From Halosegnis longus (lineage in GTDB: Archaea; Halobacteriota; Halobacteria; Halobacteriales; Haloarculaceae), in the NCBI RefSeq assembly GCF_009663395.1, contig NZ_QKNW01000001.1:1674001-1738000 (forward strand): a DNA stretch of 64,000 nt, read 5' to 3'. The notes under the pieces are model-generated. The model ran no database searches. It was not told where the DNA came from and worked only from the letters and a program-made list of their open reading frames with translations. The position numbers and the translations under genes were made by a program. Shown here in pieces: positions 1 through 8,584 of the stretch (the first letter of the stretch is position 1; every line of letters begins with the position of its first letter).

Positions 1-1
1 G

Positions 2-1246
2 CCGCTCGCCGACCGCCTGCTCGCGTATCTGCGCGACCTCGATGCGGTCGAGGCCGCCGACACCGCCGGGTCGCTCCGGCGCTGGCGACCGACCGTCGGT
101 GACGTGGACGTGCTGGCGGCAAGCGACGCTGGCGAGGCGGTAATCGAGCAGTTCACCGACTTCGACGGTGAGATCATCGAGGCCGGCACCTCGAAGGCGA
201 GTCTGCGCGTCGACGGCCTGCGCGTCGACCTCCGGGTCGTCGTCACCGAGGAGTGGGGAAGCGCGCTCCAGTATTTCACCGGCAGCCGCGACCACAACAT
301 CGTCGTCCGCAACCGCGCGCTCGATATGGACCTGAAGGTGAACGAGTACGGCGTCTTCGACGTGTCGGAGGTGGACGACCCCGACGCCGGCCAGCGGGTC
401 GGCGAGCGCGTCGCCGGCGAGACCGAGGCCTCGATGTACGAGGCGCTCGATCTGCCACACATCCCCCCAGAACTCCGCGAGGACAGGGGCGAAATCGACG
501 CCGCGGCCGCCGGCGACCTCCCGACGCTCATCGAGGAGGGTGACCTCCGTGGCGACCTCCACCTCCACACCGACGCCTCCGACGGGCAGGACTCCGTTGC
601 CGGGATGATTCAGGGAGCCGCCGACCGCGGCTACGACTATCTCGCCGTCACCGACCACGCGACCGGTCCGGGGATGGTCGGCGGCGTCGGGGTCGGCGAC
701 GATGGCCTGCTCGAACTCGCCGAGACGGTTCGCGAGGCGGCCAGCGACACCGACCTCCGCGTGTTCACGGGCGTCGAGGCGAACATCGGCGAGGACGGCT
801 CCGTCAGCGTGGCCGACGACGTGCTCGCGGACCTCGACTGCGTAGTCGCCTCGCCACACGCCGCGCTCGACGGTGACGGAACCGATCGACTCGTCGCCGC
901 CGTCGAACACCCCGAGGTGAACATCCTCGGTCACCCGACCGGTCGACTGCTGAACCGCCGTGAAGGACTCGACCTCGATATGGAGCGAATCGCAGAGACC
1001 GCCGCGGCGAACGATACCGCGCTTGAAATCAATGCGAATCCGAGCCGGCTCGACCTCCGGGGTGGCTACGTCAAGCAGGCAATCGAGGCCGGCACGACCA
1101 TCGTCGTCAACACCGACGCCCACCAGCCGTCGAGTCTCGATTTCGCCCGGTTCGGCGTCCACACCGCTCGCCGCGGCTGGGCCGAGGCCGACGACGTGCT
1201 CAACACGCGAAACGCCGACGGAATCGCCGACTTCCTCGGACTGTGA
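2..1246 (+). CDS. polX: DNA polymerase X family protein with PHP domain (5' truncated)
   Basis: The reading frame is already open at base 2, so the gene starts outside the window; 414 residues are visible. Near the start is the family X nucleotidyltransferase signature AGSLRRWRP followed by GDVDVL (two metal-binding Asp), then RVDLRVV (third Asp) and YFTGSRDHN, the dNTP/template contact region. The C-terminal half is a PHP domain with its metal ligands in order: DLHLHTDASDG, AVTDHA, GVEANIG, ASPHA, LGHP, INANPSRLDLR and NTDAH. Bacterial and archaeal PolX of this layout do gap filling in base excision repair, and the PHP domain gives 3'-5' exonuclease activity. Because all PHP motifs are intact, nuclease activity is expected. 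The next gene overlaps by four bases (GTGA), suggesting cotranscription. Family assignment is secure. Confidence 0.95.
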   Translation, partial: PLADRLLAYLRDLDAVEAADTAGSLRRWRPTVGDVDVLAASDAGEAVIEQFTDFDGEIIEAGTSKASLRVDGLRVDLRVVVTEEWGSALQYFTGSRDHNIVVRNRALDMDLKVNEYGVFDVSEVDDPDAGQRVGERVAGETEASMYEALDLPHIPPELREDRGEIDAAAAGDLPTLIEEGDLRGDLHLHTDASDGQDSVAGMIQGAADRGYDYLAVTDHATGPGMVGGVGVGDDGLLELAETVREAASDTDLRVFTGVEANIGEDGSVSVADDVLADLDCVVASPHAALDGDGTDRLVAAVEHPEVNILGHPTGRLLNRREGLDLDMERIAETAAANDTALEINANPSRLDLRGGYVKQAIEAGTTIVVNTDAHQPSSLDFARFGVHTARRGWAEADDVLNTRNADGIADFLGL

Positions 1247-1698
1247 GCGACGGCCCGTTCCTGCTCGACGTGATGTGCGGGAAGCTGGCGACGATGCTCC
1301 GGGTGTGTGGCTACGACGCCGCCTACGCGCTCGACCGCGGGGTACAGGACGACGACCGCCTGCTCGACATCGCGCGGCGCGAGGACCGAACCCTGCTCAC
1401 CCGCGATGTCGAACTGGCAACGCGGGCCGGCGACCGGGGTGTCTGTCTCACCGAGCGCGACACCGACGGCCAGCTGCGCGAACTCGCGGCCCGCGGACTC
1501 GACATCTCGCTCGACCCCGACCCGGACTACTGTGGTGACTGCAACGGACCGGTCGAGGCTGTTCCCGACGGGGACCCGACGCCCGACTACGCGCCGTCGA
1601 CGGACGAGTGTGCCGTCTGGCGGTGTCGCGACTGCGGGCAGTGCTTCTGGAAAGGGTCACACTGGGACTCGATGAAGGAGCGACTCGCGGCGATTTAG
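1243..1698 (+). CDS. Mut7-C family RNase-like protein with zinc ribbon
   Basis: 151 residues. The start is GTG in a GTGA overlap with the stop of the upstream polX. The N-terminal 95 residues match the Mut7-C (DUF82) PIN-like fold: FLLDVMCGKLATMLRVCGYDA, then LLDIARREDRTLLTRDVEL with conserved Asp residues for metal binding. The C-terminal part has two Cys pairs (CGDC and CRDCGQC) that should form a zinc ribbon, followed by the family's typical W-KGSHW-M ending. Members are thought to be RNases, but the archaeal substrate is unknown. Pairing with PolX could mean a nucleic-acid repair unit; that is inference. The 3' end overlaps the convergent neighbour by four bases. Confidence 0.88.
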   Translation: MSDGPFLLDVMCGKLATMLRVCGYDAAYALDRGVQDDDRLLDIARREDRTLLTRDVELATRAGDRGVCLTERDTDGQLRELAARGLDISLDPDPDYCGDCNGPVEAVPDGDPTPDYAPSTDECAVWRCRDCGQCFWKGSHWDSMKERLAAI

Positions 1699-2594
1699 TC
1701 GGCCGTCCACTCTGAGCAGGCGTCCATGTCGTCCATGACCTCCTCGTGAAGCCCGCAGTACGGCTGCAGACCGTCGTCGGTGCGGACGTACTTGAACTCG
1801 CTACAGTTGCCACAGTAGCGGTCGCCGACGGCGGACTCACGGTCCGATGTCGTGGAAAGCTGGTCGACGCCCGGCTCCGGCGAGGACCCGTCGACCTCTT
1901 GAATTGACTCCGTCGTCGCGCCGCCGTCGGAGCCGAGCACCTGCGCGCCGCCCGTCCCCGGCGTGGACTGCTGGCGCGAGCGGGTCGTCTCCGGAGCGTT
2001 CGTCTGTGTCTCGGCGTCGCCGTCGGGCGTCTCGCCGAGCAGCCCGATACCGCCCAGCCCCTGCCGGAGCCGGTCGTTCGACACCTCGACGACGCGGGTC
2101 TTCCCCTCGCGGGTGACCTCCAGCTTGACGGTGCCGCCGGGGTCGTTGCGCGCCTTGAAGTTCGCGACCGCGACGAAGAGACTCCAGAACGTCGTGATGA
2201 CGCCGACGAAGTAGACGGCCGTCACGGGGAGGGTGTAGTCGGGCGTCATCCCGAACCAGTTGCTCGGGTAGACGCTGACGAAGGCGACGACGCCGGCGAC
2301 GGCCACGACCGCGCCGGCCCAACTCGCGAGCCGAATTCCGCGTGAGGCCTTCGGGAGGACGGTCATCGCGCCGAGGAAAATCGCCGGCAGGCCAAGCCCG
2401 GCGAACACGCCCGCGAGCGTCCGCGTCGTCGTCACGTCGAAGCCCGCGACGCCGCCGCCGCCGGAGGAGGTTCCGAACACGATGCCGACCACCGTGGCAA
2501 CCGCGCCGGCGGCGAACAGCCCGAGGCCGGCGTAGAGCCGCTGTCGACCCGGCCCGCTCGCCCCACCGTCGTACACGTCAGCGAGGCTTGTCAT
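1695..2594 (-). CDS. Haloarchaeal membrane protein with C-terminal Cys-rich motif
   Basis: 299 residues from ATG at 2594; an upstream extension to 2654 exists but the protein is best started at MTSLADVYDG. It has about four transmembrane segments in the first 150 residues (for example LYAGLGLFAAGAVATVVGIV). A basic linker KLEVTREGKTRVVEV follows, then a long disordered Ser/Thr/Gln-rich stretch, and a C-terminal CGNCSEF...YCGLH...ACSEW motif that could bind zinc. I recognise this only as a conserved haloarchaeal protein of unknown function (DUF7139-like, from memory). It runs against the Mut7-C gene and shares four bases with it. The metal site facing a membrane domain suggests a sensor or scaffold, but nothing here proves it. 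Confidence 0.8.
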   Translation of the reverse strand: MTSLADVYDGGASGPGRQRLYAGLGLFAAGAVATVVGIVFGTSSGGGGVAGFDVTTTRTLAGVFAGLGLPAIFLGAMTVLPKASRGIRLASWAGAVVAVAGVVAFVSVYPSNWFGMTPDYTLPVTAVYFVGVITTFWSLFVAVANFKARNDPGGTVKLEVTREGKTRVVEVSNDRLRQGLGGIGLLGETPDGDAETQTNAPETTRSRQQSTPGTGGAQVLGSDGGATTESIQEVDGSSPEPGVDQLSTTSDRESAVGDRYCGNCSEFKYVRTDDGLQPYCGLHEEVMDDMDACSEWTAD

Positions 2595-2701
2595 ACCGTC
2601 CGTTCCGCAGCAACTACTAAAAAACTGTGTCAGACACGCGGCACACGTGCGCACCTGTGTATGAAAAAGCCCTTGATAATCCCCCTCGGAGCCTACTGAA
2701 T

Positions 2702-3667
2702 ATGAAAGCAGTCGTCCTCGCCGGCGGATACGCGACCCGGCTTTGGCCCATCACCAGACACCGCCCGAAGATGCTCCTCCCCATCGGCGACACGACGGTC
2801 ATCGACCGCGTGTTCGCCGAACTGGAACGCGACGACCGCATCGAGGAGGTGTTCGTCTCCACCAACGAGGCCTTCGCCGACGAGTTCGAGGCGTACCTCG
2901 CCGAGGGCGACTTCGAGAAGCCCGTCCTCTCGGTGGAAGACACCACGGGCGAGTCGGAGAAGTTCGGCGTCGTCGGCGCGCTCGGCCAGCTCGTCGAGCG
3001 CGAGGGCGTCGCGGACGACCTCGTCGTCATCGCCGGCGACAACCTCATCGGCTTCGACGTGTCCGAGTTCATCGACGCGTTCGAGTCACACGACGCCCCG
3101 ACGCTCGCTGCCTACGACGTCGGCTCGCGCGACAAGGCCACCTCCTACGGCGTCATCGACGTGGAGGACGACCGCGTCGTCGACTTCGAGGAGAAGCCGG
3201 ACGACCCGCCGAGTTCCCTCGTCTCCATCGCGTGTTACGCCTTCCCCGAAGAGAGCCTCCGGTTCGAGGAGTATCTCGCCGACGGCAACAACCCCGACGA
3301 GCCGGGGTGGTTCATCCAGTGGCTCGTCGAGCACGACGAGGTGTACGCGTTCCCGTTCGACGAGGCGTGGTTCGACATCGGCACGCCCGAGTCGTATCTC
3401 GCTGCCGTCGCGTGGGCGCTCGACGGTGAGTCTCTCGTCAGCGACGACGCCGTCGTCATCGACTCCGACATCGGCGAGAACGTCCACGTCATGGCGGGTG
3501 CCCGCATCGTCGACTCCACGCTCTCGAACACCGTCGTCTTCGAGAACGCTACCGTCCTCGACTGTGAGATTCACGACTCCATCATCGACGAGGAGACGAA
3601 AGTCGAGGATATCGACCTCGCGGGCGCGCTCATCGGCGCACACTCACAGCTCGGCAACACCGAGTAG
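2702..3667 (+). CDS. Sugar-1-phosphate nucleotidyltransferase
   Basis: 321 residues from ATG 2702, chosen because the family N-terminus MKAVVLAGGYATRLWPIT begins there. The GG-x-TRL loop binds the NTP phosphates and RPKMLLPIGDTT is the usual second signature; VIAGDNLIGFD holds the metal-binding Asp. The C-terminal 70 residues (VVIDSDIGENVHV... TVVFENATVLDCEIHDSII) form a short left-handed beta-helix of hexapeptide repeats. It should make an NDP-sugar (glucose-1-phosphate thymidylyltransferase type) for cell-surface glycosylation or exopolysaccharide. No other sugar pathway gene is adjacent, so the substrate is not fixed by context. A structured repeat begins right after its stop codon. Confidence 0.9.
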   Translation: MKAVVLAGGYATRLWPITRHRPKMLLPIGDTTVIDRVFAELERDDRIEEVFVSTNEAFADEFEAYLAEGDFEKPVLSVEDTTGESEKFGVVGALGQLVEREGVADDLVVIAGDNLIGFDVSEFIDAFESHDAPTLAAYDVGSRDKATSYGVIDVEDDRVVDFEEKPDDPPSSLVSIACYAFPEESLRFEEYLADGNNPDEPGWFIQWLVEHDEVYAFPFDEAWFDIGTPESYLAAVAWALDGESLVSDDAVVIDSDIGENVHVMAGARIVDSTLSNTVVFENATVLDCEIHDSIIDEETKVEDIDLAGALIGAHSQLGNTE

Positions 3668-3790
3668 CACCTCCTTGCTGTTCGGGCTTCCGCGCGCGCC
3701 TTCGGCGCACTGCGGGAGCCACTCACAGCAAAAGTCTGTATCAAAACTGCAGCCGAGCCTCCCGTCGGTCGGCTCGAAGAACCGTTTGCT
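3668..3790 (+). repeat. Dispersed structured intergenic repeat, copy A
   Basis: This begins at the base after a stop codon. It has CTTGCTGT pairing with ACAGCAAAAG, an inner hairpin GCGCGCCTTCGGCGCAC, and a second hairpin with arms CGAGCC and GGCTCG. The same three-hairpin plan recurs at 13571 and 30051. This copy is the most diverged of the three, mainly after the last hairpin. Confidence 0.7.
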
Positions 3791-3811
3791 CCGCTCACGG
3801 ACACGCTCAGC

Positions 3812-4531
3812 TTACTGTTCGGCAAGCCACGCGTCGGTAATCTCGATGTGGCCACGATCACCTTCCCACACCGTCTCGTACGCCAGATTGATGCGCCGGT
3901 CCATGTGCGGGCCGTCGACGACGAACGTCTCGAACTCGCCGCCCTCTCCGAGGACGTGGACGCCGTACTCCTCGTTGAGCGATTCGAGTTCGGCGATGGC
4001 CTCGCGGTCGAGGGTGCGCCCGAGCCACGACTCGTCTAACCCGTAGGCAGCGACCTGAATGATGAGAATCTCGAAGCCAGCATCGAGCATCGCGTCCGCC
4101 AACTCGCGGGGGTCCTCCTGCCACAGCGGGGCGAACAGCTCGGCGTCGAGCCGGTCGCACATCGCCTGAATGCGCGAGGTCTGGTACTCGCTTTCGACCG
4201 CACCGGCAGTGATACCACCGATACCACCCCACTCTTCGTGCAGCGTTTCGAGTGCGCGCTCCAGCGGTTCGAGTTCGGCGTCGCCCTGCTCGCCGGAGTC
4301 GACGGCGCTGTCGGCCTCGAAATCCGACGGCTCGACCTCCAGTAGCTCGATGCCGACCGACTCGGCGGCCAGCCGGGCGAGGTGCGTCGCCGGCGTGTGA
4401 TACATGTAGGAATCCCCCTCCGGGTGGACGGTGACGAGTCGCTCGACCGGGTGGCCGGCCTCGAGTGCGCGGTACAGCGCCCACGAGGAGTCCTTGCCGC
4501 CGGAGAACAGACTCACCCACGGTGTGTTCAT
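3812..4531 (-). CDS. dph6: Diphthine--ammonia ligase (Dph6 / PP-loop ATPase)
   Basis: 239 residues. The N-terminal PP-loop SLFSGGKDSSWALYRA binds ATP, and ESEYQTSRIQAMCDR, LFAPLWQEDP and GEGGEFETFVVDGP are the hallmarks of the Dph6/MJ0570 family. The enzyme performs the last step of diphthamide formation on elongation factor 2, amidating diphthine with ammonia and ATP. Length and motifs fit the single-domain archaeal form without the RidA-like extension of eukaryotes. The other diphthamide genes are not in the window. It is transcribed in the same direction as the DUF373 gene downstream of its promoter side, but a short gap separates them. Confidence 0.9.
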   Translation of the reverse strand: MNTPWVSLFSGGKDSSWALYRALEAGHPVERLVTVHPEGDSYMYHTPATHLARLAAESVGIELLEVEPSDFEADSAVDSGEQGDAELEPLERALETLHEEWGGIGGITAGAVESEYQTSRIQAMCDRLDAELFAPLWQEDPRELADAMLDAGFEILIIQVAAYGLDESWLGRTLDREAIAELESLNEEYGVHVLGEGGEFETFVVDGPHMDRRINLAYETVWEGDRGHIEITDAWLAEQ

Positions 4532-4562
4532 ACCCGGACACGGCGCGCTCGGGGTTTAGCAG

Positions 4563-5678
4563 TCACGGACTGGACAGCTCGCCGACCTCCTCGCGGTCGG
4601 TGATGTAGCTGACGACGAGGATGCCACAGACGGAGACGGCGAGGCTGGCGGCGACGAACAGCGCCAGTCGCTCTAACGTCGCGAGTTCGAAGGGGGCGAC
4701 GGAGATCGGCCCGAAGGAGAGTGCCGGCACCCGTGCCGGCCCGAGCACGTCACCGCGTTCGAGGAAGTAGCCAGCGAAGCCGCGGACGACGAGTCCGACC
4801 GCGACCACGCCGAAGGGGAGGTTCAACAGGGCGGACCGAACCGACTCGTCTTCGAGCAGTTCGTCGGCCAGTCGGCCGGCAGAGGCAGCGAGCGCGGCCG
4901 TCGCCAGCCACGGCACCGCGGTGTAGACGAACTCCATCACCGCGAGGAACGGGTCGTCCATCCCGGTCGCGGGAATCGCGCCGACGAACGCCCCGATGAG
5001 GGTCAGCCCCGCCGCCACCACGTAGGTGACGAGCGACACCTGCCCGGAGTAGAACGCCTCGCGAATCTGGCCGGGGAGATCGTTCGCCAGCTCGTCCACG
5101 CCCAGACCCTTGTACAGCAGGAACACGCCCAGCGCGGCGACGACGATAGCGACCGCGAGCGTCACCGACTCCGCGAGCAACAGGAGTATCGGAAACGCCA
5201 GCAGCGTCGCGCCCAGCGGGACGAGCACCGTCGACCGCAGCTCCTCGTCGGCGAGGAACTGTTTGAGCACGTAGTACGTCGACTCGATGTCGTGGCTCTG
5301 GCGCACGACGACGCGGTCGACGGCGTCGACTCGGAGCCGCGACTCCACGATGTGGACCAACCGCTCGGCCTCGGCGCTCGCGACGACCACGACCGCCGAA
5401 TCCGGATTCACGCGCTCGATGATGGTGTCGAGTCCGGCCGCGACGGCGCGGTCGGCACTCACCGCGTCACCGCCGCCCGACACCACCGCCACCTCTGCGT
5501 CTTCGTTCTCGTCGCGCAGGTCGCGCGTCACCTTCAGCGCCTCCAGCGTCGAGTTCACCCGGGAGTCACCGGGGTCCTCGATGCCGATGTCGGTGACGAG
5601 CGCCCGCACGGCCTCCCAGCCGATGACCGGCTCGTCGGTCAGGCCAGCGCGGTCGACACACACGACGAGAGTCGTCAC
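4563..5678 (-). CDS. DUF373 family membrane protein
   Basis: 371 residues. The N-terminal 130 residues form a soluble Rossmann-like domain that begins MTTLVVCVDRAGLT, with GGGDAVSADRAVAAGLD and LRVDAVDRVVVRQSHD, typical of archaeal DUF373. About six transmembrane segments follow (for example LVPLGATLLAFPILLLLAES). The family is widespread in Archaea and uncharacterised. The SppA-type protease lies just upstream in the same direction. No catalytic residues can be assigned. Confidence 0.88.
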   Translation of the reverse strand: MTTLVVCVDRAGLTDEPVIGWEAVRALVTDIGIEDPGDSRVNSTLEALKVTRDLRDENEDAEVAVVSGGGDAVSADRAVAAGLDTIIERVNPDSAVVVVASAEAERLVHIVESRLRVDAVDRVVVRQSHDIESTYYVLKQFLADEELRSTVLVPLGATLLAFPILLLLAESVTLAVAIVVAALGVFLLYKGLGVDELANDLPGQIREAFYSGQVSLVTYVVAAGLTLIGAFVGAIPATGMDDPFLAVMEFVYTAVPWLATAALAASAGRLADELLEDESVRSALLNLPFGVVAVGLVVRGFAGYFLERGDVLGPARVPALSFGPISVAPFELATLERLALFVAASLAVSVCGILVVSYITDREEVGELSSP

Positions 5679-5716
5679 GTTCCGTTGGAGGCCACGTCGG
5701 GTGAAAAGTCTTCAGC

Positions 5717-6709
5717 CTACCGCCGGAGCCGGAACTCGGCGTCGCCGTCCACGCTGTCGGTTACCCCGCGCCCGAACGCGTACGCCATCGACGCCGCCCC
5801 ACCCCGGACCGCCGACAGCGGGCCACGCGACGGCTCGAACTCGCGGACCGTCACCTCACCGAGGTCCGCTTCGAGTTGCTCCTCCACGTCGCGGCGCGTC
5901 CCCAACTCGTCGACCAGTCCCAGCTCGGCGGCCTCGGGGCCGAGATACACCTTCGCCTCCGTCGACCGGACGAACTCGGGGTCGAGGTCGCGGCCCGCTG
6001 CGACCACGTCGACGAACTCGTCGTAGTAGCCGTCGACAATCCCCTGGAGGTACTCGCGCTCGTCCTCCTCCAGTTCGGTGAACGGGACGCCGGCCTCCTT
6101 GTACTCGCCGGCGGTGAACTGCTCGTACTCGACGCCCGCGGTATCGAGCAGCTCCGTCGCCGTGAACCGCGAGCCCCGAACGCCGATGGAGCCGACGACG
6201 CTGCCGGTGCGTGCCCACAGCTCGTCACAGGCGCTCGCAATCCAGTAGCCGCCCGACGCGCAGGTGTCGGTCGTGTACGCAATCGCCGGCCCGTCGAACC
6301 GCTCGATTGCGAGCCGGATGTCGTCGCTCGGAACGACCGCCCCGCCCGGCGTGTTCAGCTTCACGAGCAGCGCCTCCACGCCGGGGTCCTCGTCGGCGCG
6401 GTCGATCTGTTCGGTAATCTCGTCTGCGCCCGGCGTCGTCGGCGAACTCGGGAGCGTGCCGCCCCCGCCGTCGCGCATGATTGGTCCCTCGACTGCCACC
6501 TCTGCGACGTTGTACGCCGGATACTTCCCGTCGAGCAGTCGGCTCGCAAGCTGGAGTGCGGTGAGCACGCTCGCGAGCACGAGGAGAATCCCCAGCAGGT
6601 CCGCGAGGTCCGCCACTTGCTCTACGAACAGATACCAGCTTACGACGGCCGCCACGACGACGCTCACGGCGAGCGCGGCGACGCGACCGAGTGTTCGTCC
6701 CAGACTCAT
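5717..6709 (-). CDS. sppA: Signal peptide peptidase SppA-type S49 protease
   Basis: 330 residues. Two N-terminal transmembrane segments (VAALAVSVVVAAVVSWYLFV and LLGILLVLASVLTALQLA) are followed by the S49 ClpP-like domain. The nucleophile is in DTCASGGYWIAS (near residue 150) and the general-base Lys is in FTAGEYKEAG (near residue 205), making the Ser/Lys dyad. LLVKLNTPGGAVVPSDDI is the substrate-groove motif. It should cut remnant signal peptides or damaged membrane proteins at the membrane. The single S49 domain length fits archaeal and Gram-positive SppA. The short C-terminal tail after the core is basic and probably flexible. Confidence 0.9.
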   Translation of the reverse strand: MSLGRTLGRVAALAVSVVVAAVVSWYLFVEQVADLADLLGILLVLASVLTALQLASRLLDGKYPAYNVAEVAVEGPIMRDGGGGTLPSSPTTPGADEITEQIDRADEDPGVEALLVKLNTPGGAVVPSDDIRLAIERFDGPAIAYTTDTCASGGYWIASACDELWARTGSVVGSIGVRGSRFTATELLDTAGVEYEQFTAGEYKEAGVPFTELEEDEREYLQGIVDGYYDEFVDVVAAGRDLDPEFVRSTEAKVYLGPEAAELGLVDELGTRRDVEEQLEADLGEVTVREFEPSRGPLSAVRGGAASMAYAFGRGVTDSVDGDAEFRLRR

Positions 6710-6790
6710 ACCGACAGTGGTAGAGCCACGGCGATAAATCCCGACGCCGCCGCTGTCGGGTCGGTAAAAACAGAGAGAGAAATACCGCGA

Positions 6791-7699
6791 TTACAGCAGG
6801 CCGGTCTTCTGCAGCTTCATGAGGTCCTCGGTGTCGAGGGTCTCGCCGTTCTGGAAGGCCTCGTAGATTTCCTCGGCCTCCTCGCGGGCCTCCTCTTCCT
6901 TGGCCTCGCGGGCCTCCTGCTTTTCGTCTTCTTCCTCCTTGTCGAGCTCGCGGAGCCGCTTTTGAACGCGGACGAAGTCGTCGTGGTGCTGGTCGGCAGC
7001 CTCCTGTGCCTCGACGAACTTCTCGTGCCACTCGTCGGCGTCGTCGCGAATCTCGTCGGCCTCTCGGTAGGCCTCGATCATCTGGTTGTGGTGCTCTTGG
7101 GCCTTGTCGGCGAGCTCCGTCACCTTCTGGTGGTGTTCGGACGCCTCGGCGCGGACCTCCTGGGCCTTCTCCTTGACCGCTTCGAGGTCGCCGGACTGGT
7201 CGAGCTTCTCCTTTCGCTCGGCCAGCTGCTCGCGTTTTTCTTCGATCTCCTCGATGAGCTCGCGCTCGTCCTCGGTGGAGAGCACCTCGGTCTGCTGTTT
7301 GAACTCCAGATCCTCGATTTCGCTTTCGAGGTCGTCGACGGACTTCCCCTCCGAGAGTTCGAGGTCGTCCTTGCGGTCGTCGACCTTGTCGAACAGCTCG
7401 TTGGCCTTGGCGTTGAGCTCGTTGCGCTTTTCCTTGTGCTCTTGGACCTGCTCGTTGAGCTCGTCGCGCTTCTCGCGGTGCTCTTGTGCCTCGTCGACCT
7501 TCTCGCGGGTCTTGGCGTTGAGCTCGTCGCGCTTGGACGCGCGCTCGGAGGCGAGCTGGTTCAGCTCGTTGCGCCGGTCTCGCAGTTGACCAGCCTTCTT
7601 GATGAGCTGTCCCTTGTTGTTCGTCTCTAGTTCGTCGTCTGTGAGTTCTACGTTGTCGCTGCTTTCGATACTGTCACTCATAGTTGTATTCGATTCCAT
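6791..7699 (-). CDS. Long coiled-coil haloarchaeal protein
   Basis: 302 residues from ATG 7699; ATG 7681 (MSDSIESSD) is an equally possible start. A TTTTTCAGTA stretch about 30 bases before 7699 on the minus strand could be its TATA box. Almost the whole chain is charged heptad sequence (RDRRNELNQLASERASKRDE, EIEEKREQLAERKEKLDQ, HHQKVTELADKAQEHHNQ) and would form a rod. It ends with a compact tail AFQNGETLDTEDLMKLQKTG. Haloarchaeal homologues are often labelled phosphoserine phosphatase, but no HAD motif is present, so that label looks wrong. Function is unknown; a structural or nucleoid/cytoskeletal role is possible. Confidence 0.85.
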   Translation of the reverse strand: MESNTTMSDSIESSDNVELTDDELETNNKGQLIKKAGQLRDRRNELNQLASERASKRDELNAKTREKVDEAQEHREKRDELNEQVQEHKEKRNELNAKANELFDKVDDRKDDLELSEGKSVDDLESEIEDLEFKQQTEVLSTEDERELIEEIEEKREQLAERKEKLDQSGDLEAVKEKAQEVRAEASEHHQKVTELADKAQEHHNQMIEAYREADEIRDDADEWHEKFVEAQEAADQHHDDFVRVQKRLRELDKEEEDEKQEAREAKEEEAREEAEEIYEAFQNGETLDTEDLMKLQKTGLL

Positions 7700-7976
7700 T
7701 ACCGCTCCGGGTACAGCGCCAGCTACTGAAAAACGAGCAACCACGGACAAGTGCATTCCCTGTCATTCTGGTTGGCTGGCGGTGCTTGAACGCCGGATGC
7801 GTTCTGGTAGTTCCACGTTACTTGCACTGGTACATAAAGATTTCCCACCCTGCGACGGCTGAAACGGCCTCACACACCCCACAGCGACCGCGTGAAGCGT
7901 TACCACACGCTCCGGAGCGATACATAAACGAACGGCGAGTCAGCGGGCTGAAGTCGCCGCGTCGCCACCTCCGCGT

Positions 7977-8396
7977 ATGCCCGAAACCGAGACCGTTCGC
8001 GCACGCGGCCACGAGCACGTCGCCGCCGAGCACGCGAGCACGTGGGAGCTAACGAGCGACGACTGGCTCACCCCCGCCGGCGACTGCATCCTGGGTATCG
8101 AAGCCGACACCACGCCCGCCGACTTCGACTCCGCGTTCGTCGCGGCGTGTCAGTCCCACGACGCCACCATCGAGGCGACGCTCCGTGTCGGCGACCGCGA
8201 GCAGACGATCGTCGGCTCCGGCCATCCCGACCTCTCCTTCGCGGACGACCGCAGCCTCGTCGCCCGCACCAGCGACTACGTCGACGACCGGACGGTGATG
8301 GTGAACGCCGACACCGCCGCCGAGGGAGTCGACCGAGAACTGGTCAACGGGCTCGCCGACGGCGGCTCCGTCGAGTGTGTCTTTCGTGTCGAGTAG
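7977..8396 (+). CDS. DUF371 family protein
   Basis: 139 residues starting MPETETVRARGHEHV. The order RGHEHV (start of the fold), HASTWELTSDDWLTPAGDCILGI, then ATLRVGDREQTIVGSGHPDLSF and DRSLVARTSDYVDDRTVMVNADTAA fits archaeal DUF371, a small beta-rich protein of about 135-150 residues. The family is conserved in Archaea without an assigned activity. Its position beside the aCPSF1 nuclease gene (convergent, about 190 bases away) says nothing clear about function. The 220-280 base gap upstream holds no gene. Confidence 0.85.
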   Translation: MPETETVRARGHEHVAAEHASTWELTSDDWLTPAGDCILGIEADTTPADFDSAFVAACQSHDATIEATLRVGDREQTIVGSGHPDLSFADDRSLVARTSDYVDDRTVMVNADTAAEGVDRELVNGLADGGSVECVFRVE

Positions 8397-8584
8397 TCTG
8401 GTGACAGTCTGACTGGGGGCTCTTGTTTCGACTTCTCTGATTGCTCTGTCGTGACCAGCCGGAAAGCACCGGGCGTGTCGCGGTGCTGGTCCCGAGGCCA
8501 AGCAACGAGAGCGGTGCTGTCGCTGTCAAATTCACACCAAACAGGGTAACGCCGTCAGAACCGAATCCCCGACCGAGCGGAGGG

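Noticed and set aside
5876-7630. 584-codon plus-strand frame opposite sppA and the coiled-coil gene
   Set aside because: The Leu/Val-rich run is the antisense of Glu/Lys-rich heptads. It spans two real genes and has no start signal.
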